DNA of 21,220 nt from a virus. The position numbers were made by a program, and so were the translations under genes. The notes under the pieces are model-generated. The model worked only from the letters and a program-made list of their open reading frames with translations, was not told the origin of the DNA and did not search any database. The stretch spans positions 1-21,220 of the IMG/VR virus record IMGVR_UViG_3300042905_002955. The stretch is one strand, 5' to 3'. Of this stretch, positions 21,153 to 21,220 are shown one piece after another (the first letter of the stretch is position 1; each line of letters starts with the position of its first letter).

Positions 21153-21220
21153 GTGGATAGTGTTCCGGCAATGTTGTAAATATTGCTAGAATAAGATATA
21201 ATAGTTGCAGCACCGTGCTG
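21149..21220 (-). CDS. C-terminal end of an upstream gene, probably a tail-fibre protein (partial)
   Basis: The minus strand is open from the window edge for 23 codons and ends AATIISYSSNIYNIAGTLST before TGA (21151-21149). The TGA overlaps the adhesin ATG as ATGA, the same coupling seen between the next two genes. The short beta-type, Ser/Thr/Asn-rich tail suits a structural fibre protein, but only the last 23 residues are visible. Confidence 0.55.
   Translation of the reverse strand, partial: QHGAATIISYSSNIYNIAGTLST

Overview
The window is a piece of a large tailed-phage genome of the T4-like (Straboviridae/Kyanoviridae-type) group, probably marine. Recognisable T4-type genes are a partial gp33 late co-activator, RNase H, UvsY, UvsW, the gp55 late sigma factor and the gp47/gp46 recombination nuclease. 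They occur with genes familiar from cyanophages and other marine T4-like phages: DUF6433, an MGME1-like PD-(D/E)XK exonuclease, and an FmdB zinc ribbon. The window has no photosynthesis gene, tRNA, integrase, IS element or CRISPR array, so the host cannot be fixed from it.

Layout. (1) 1-1575, minus strand: a compact operon running 76-aa hypothetical, FmdB zinc ribbon, MGME1-like exonuclease, 75-aa hypothetical, gp33-like protein (cut by the window edge). (2) 1576-1706: a divergent promoter region in which two sigma70-type promoters share a 15-bp palindrome that supplies both -35 boxes. (3) 1707-9461, mostly plus strand: DNA replication, recombination and late-sigma genes (rnh, DUF6433, uvsY, uvsW, Sm-like protein, gp55, gp47, gp46), with a minus-strand RuvC-like resolvase between DUF6433 and uvsY. 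(4) 9462-9537: a double-hairpin bidirectional terminator between convergent units. (5) 9538-17775, minus strand and AT-rich: a late block with a second Sm-like protein, two very large unrecognised proteins (1141 aa, and a cysteine-rich 921 aa), a 70-aa basic protein, a 37-aa membrane miniprotein absent from long-ORF calls, a HExxH metallopeptidase-like protein, a 102-aa hypothetical and a DUF1360-like membrane protein. (6) 17803-19764, minus strand: a monomeric B12-dependent (class II) ribonucleotide reductase with visibly higher GC. (7) 19843-21220, minus strand: a translationally coupled tail-fibre cassette made of a partial upstream gene, a glycine-rich adhesin and a SAM-methyltransferase-fold protein.

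Regulation. Late genes carry a T4-like late box of the form CTAAATA (or C/GATAAATA) just before the start codon, which fits the presence of gp55 and gp33. Several early genes carry TTGACA-N16-TANANT promoters. Genes with no Shine-Dalgarno (rnh, uvsY, uvsW, gp55, the 70-aa gene, the 921-aa gene, FmdB) are the ones whose promoter sits so close that transcription should start at or within a few bases of the ATG. Genes with longer leaders have a good Shine-Dalgarno. This suggests systematic leaderless or near-leaderless expression in both early and late classes, and is the most coherent unexpected signal in the window. The other main oddities are the 36-cysteine virion-block protein, a ribonucleotide reductase that lacks one of its two C-terminal redox cysteines, a pair of Sm-like paralogues (one early, one late), and a twin 14-bp palindrome upstream of gp55.
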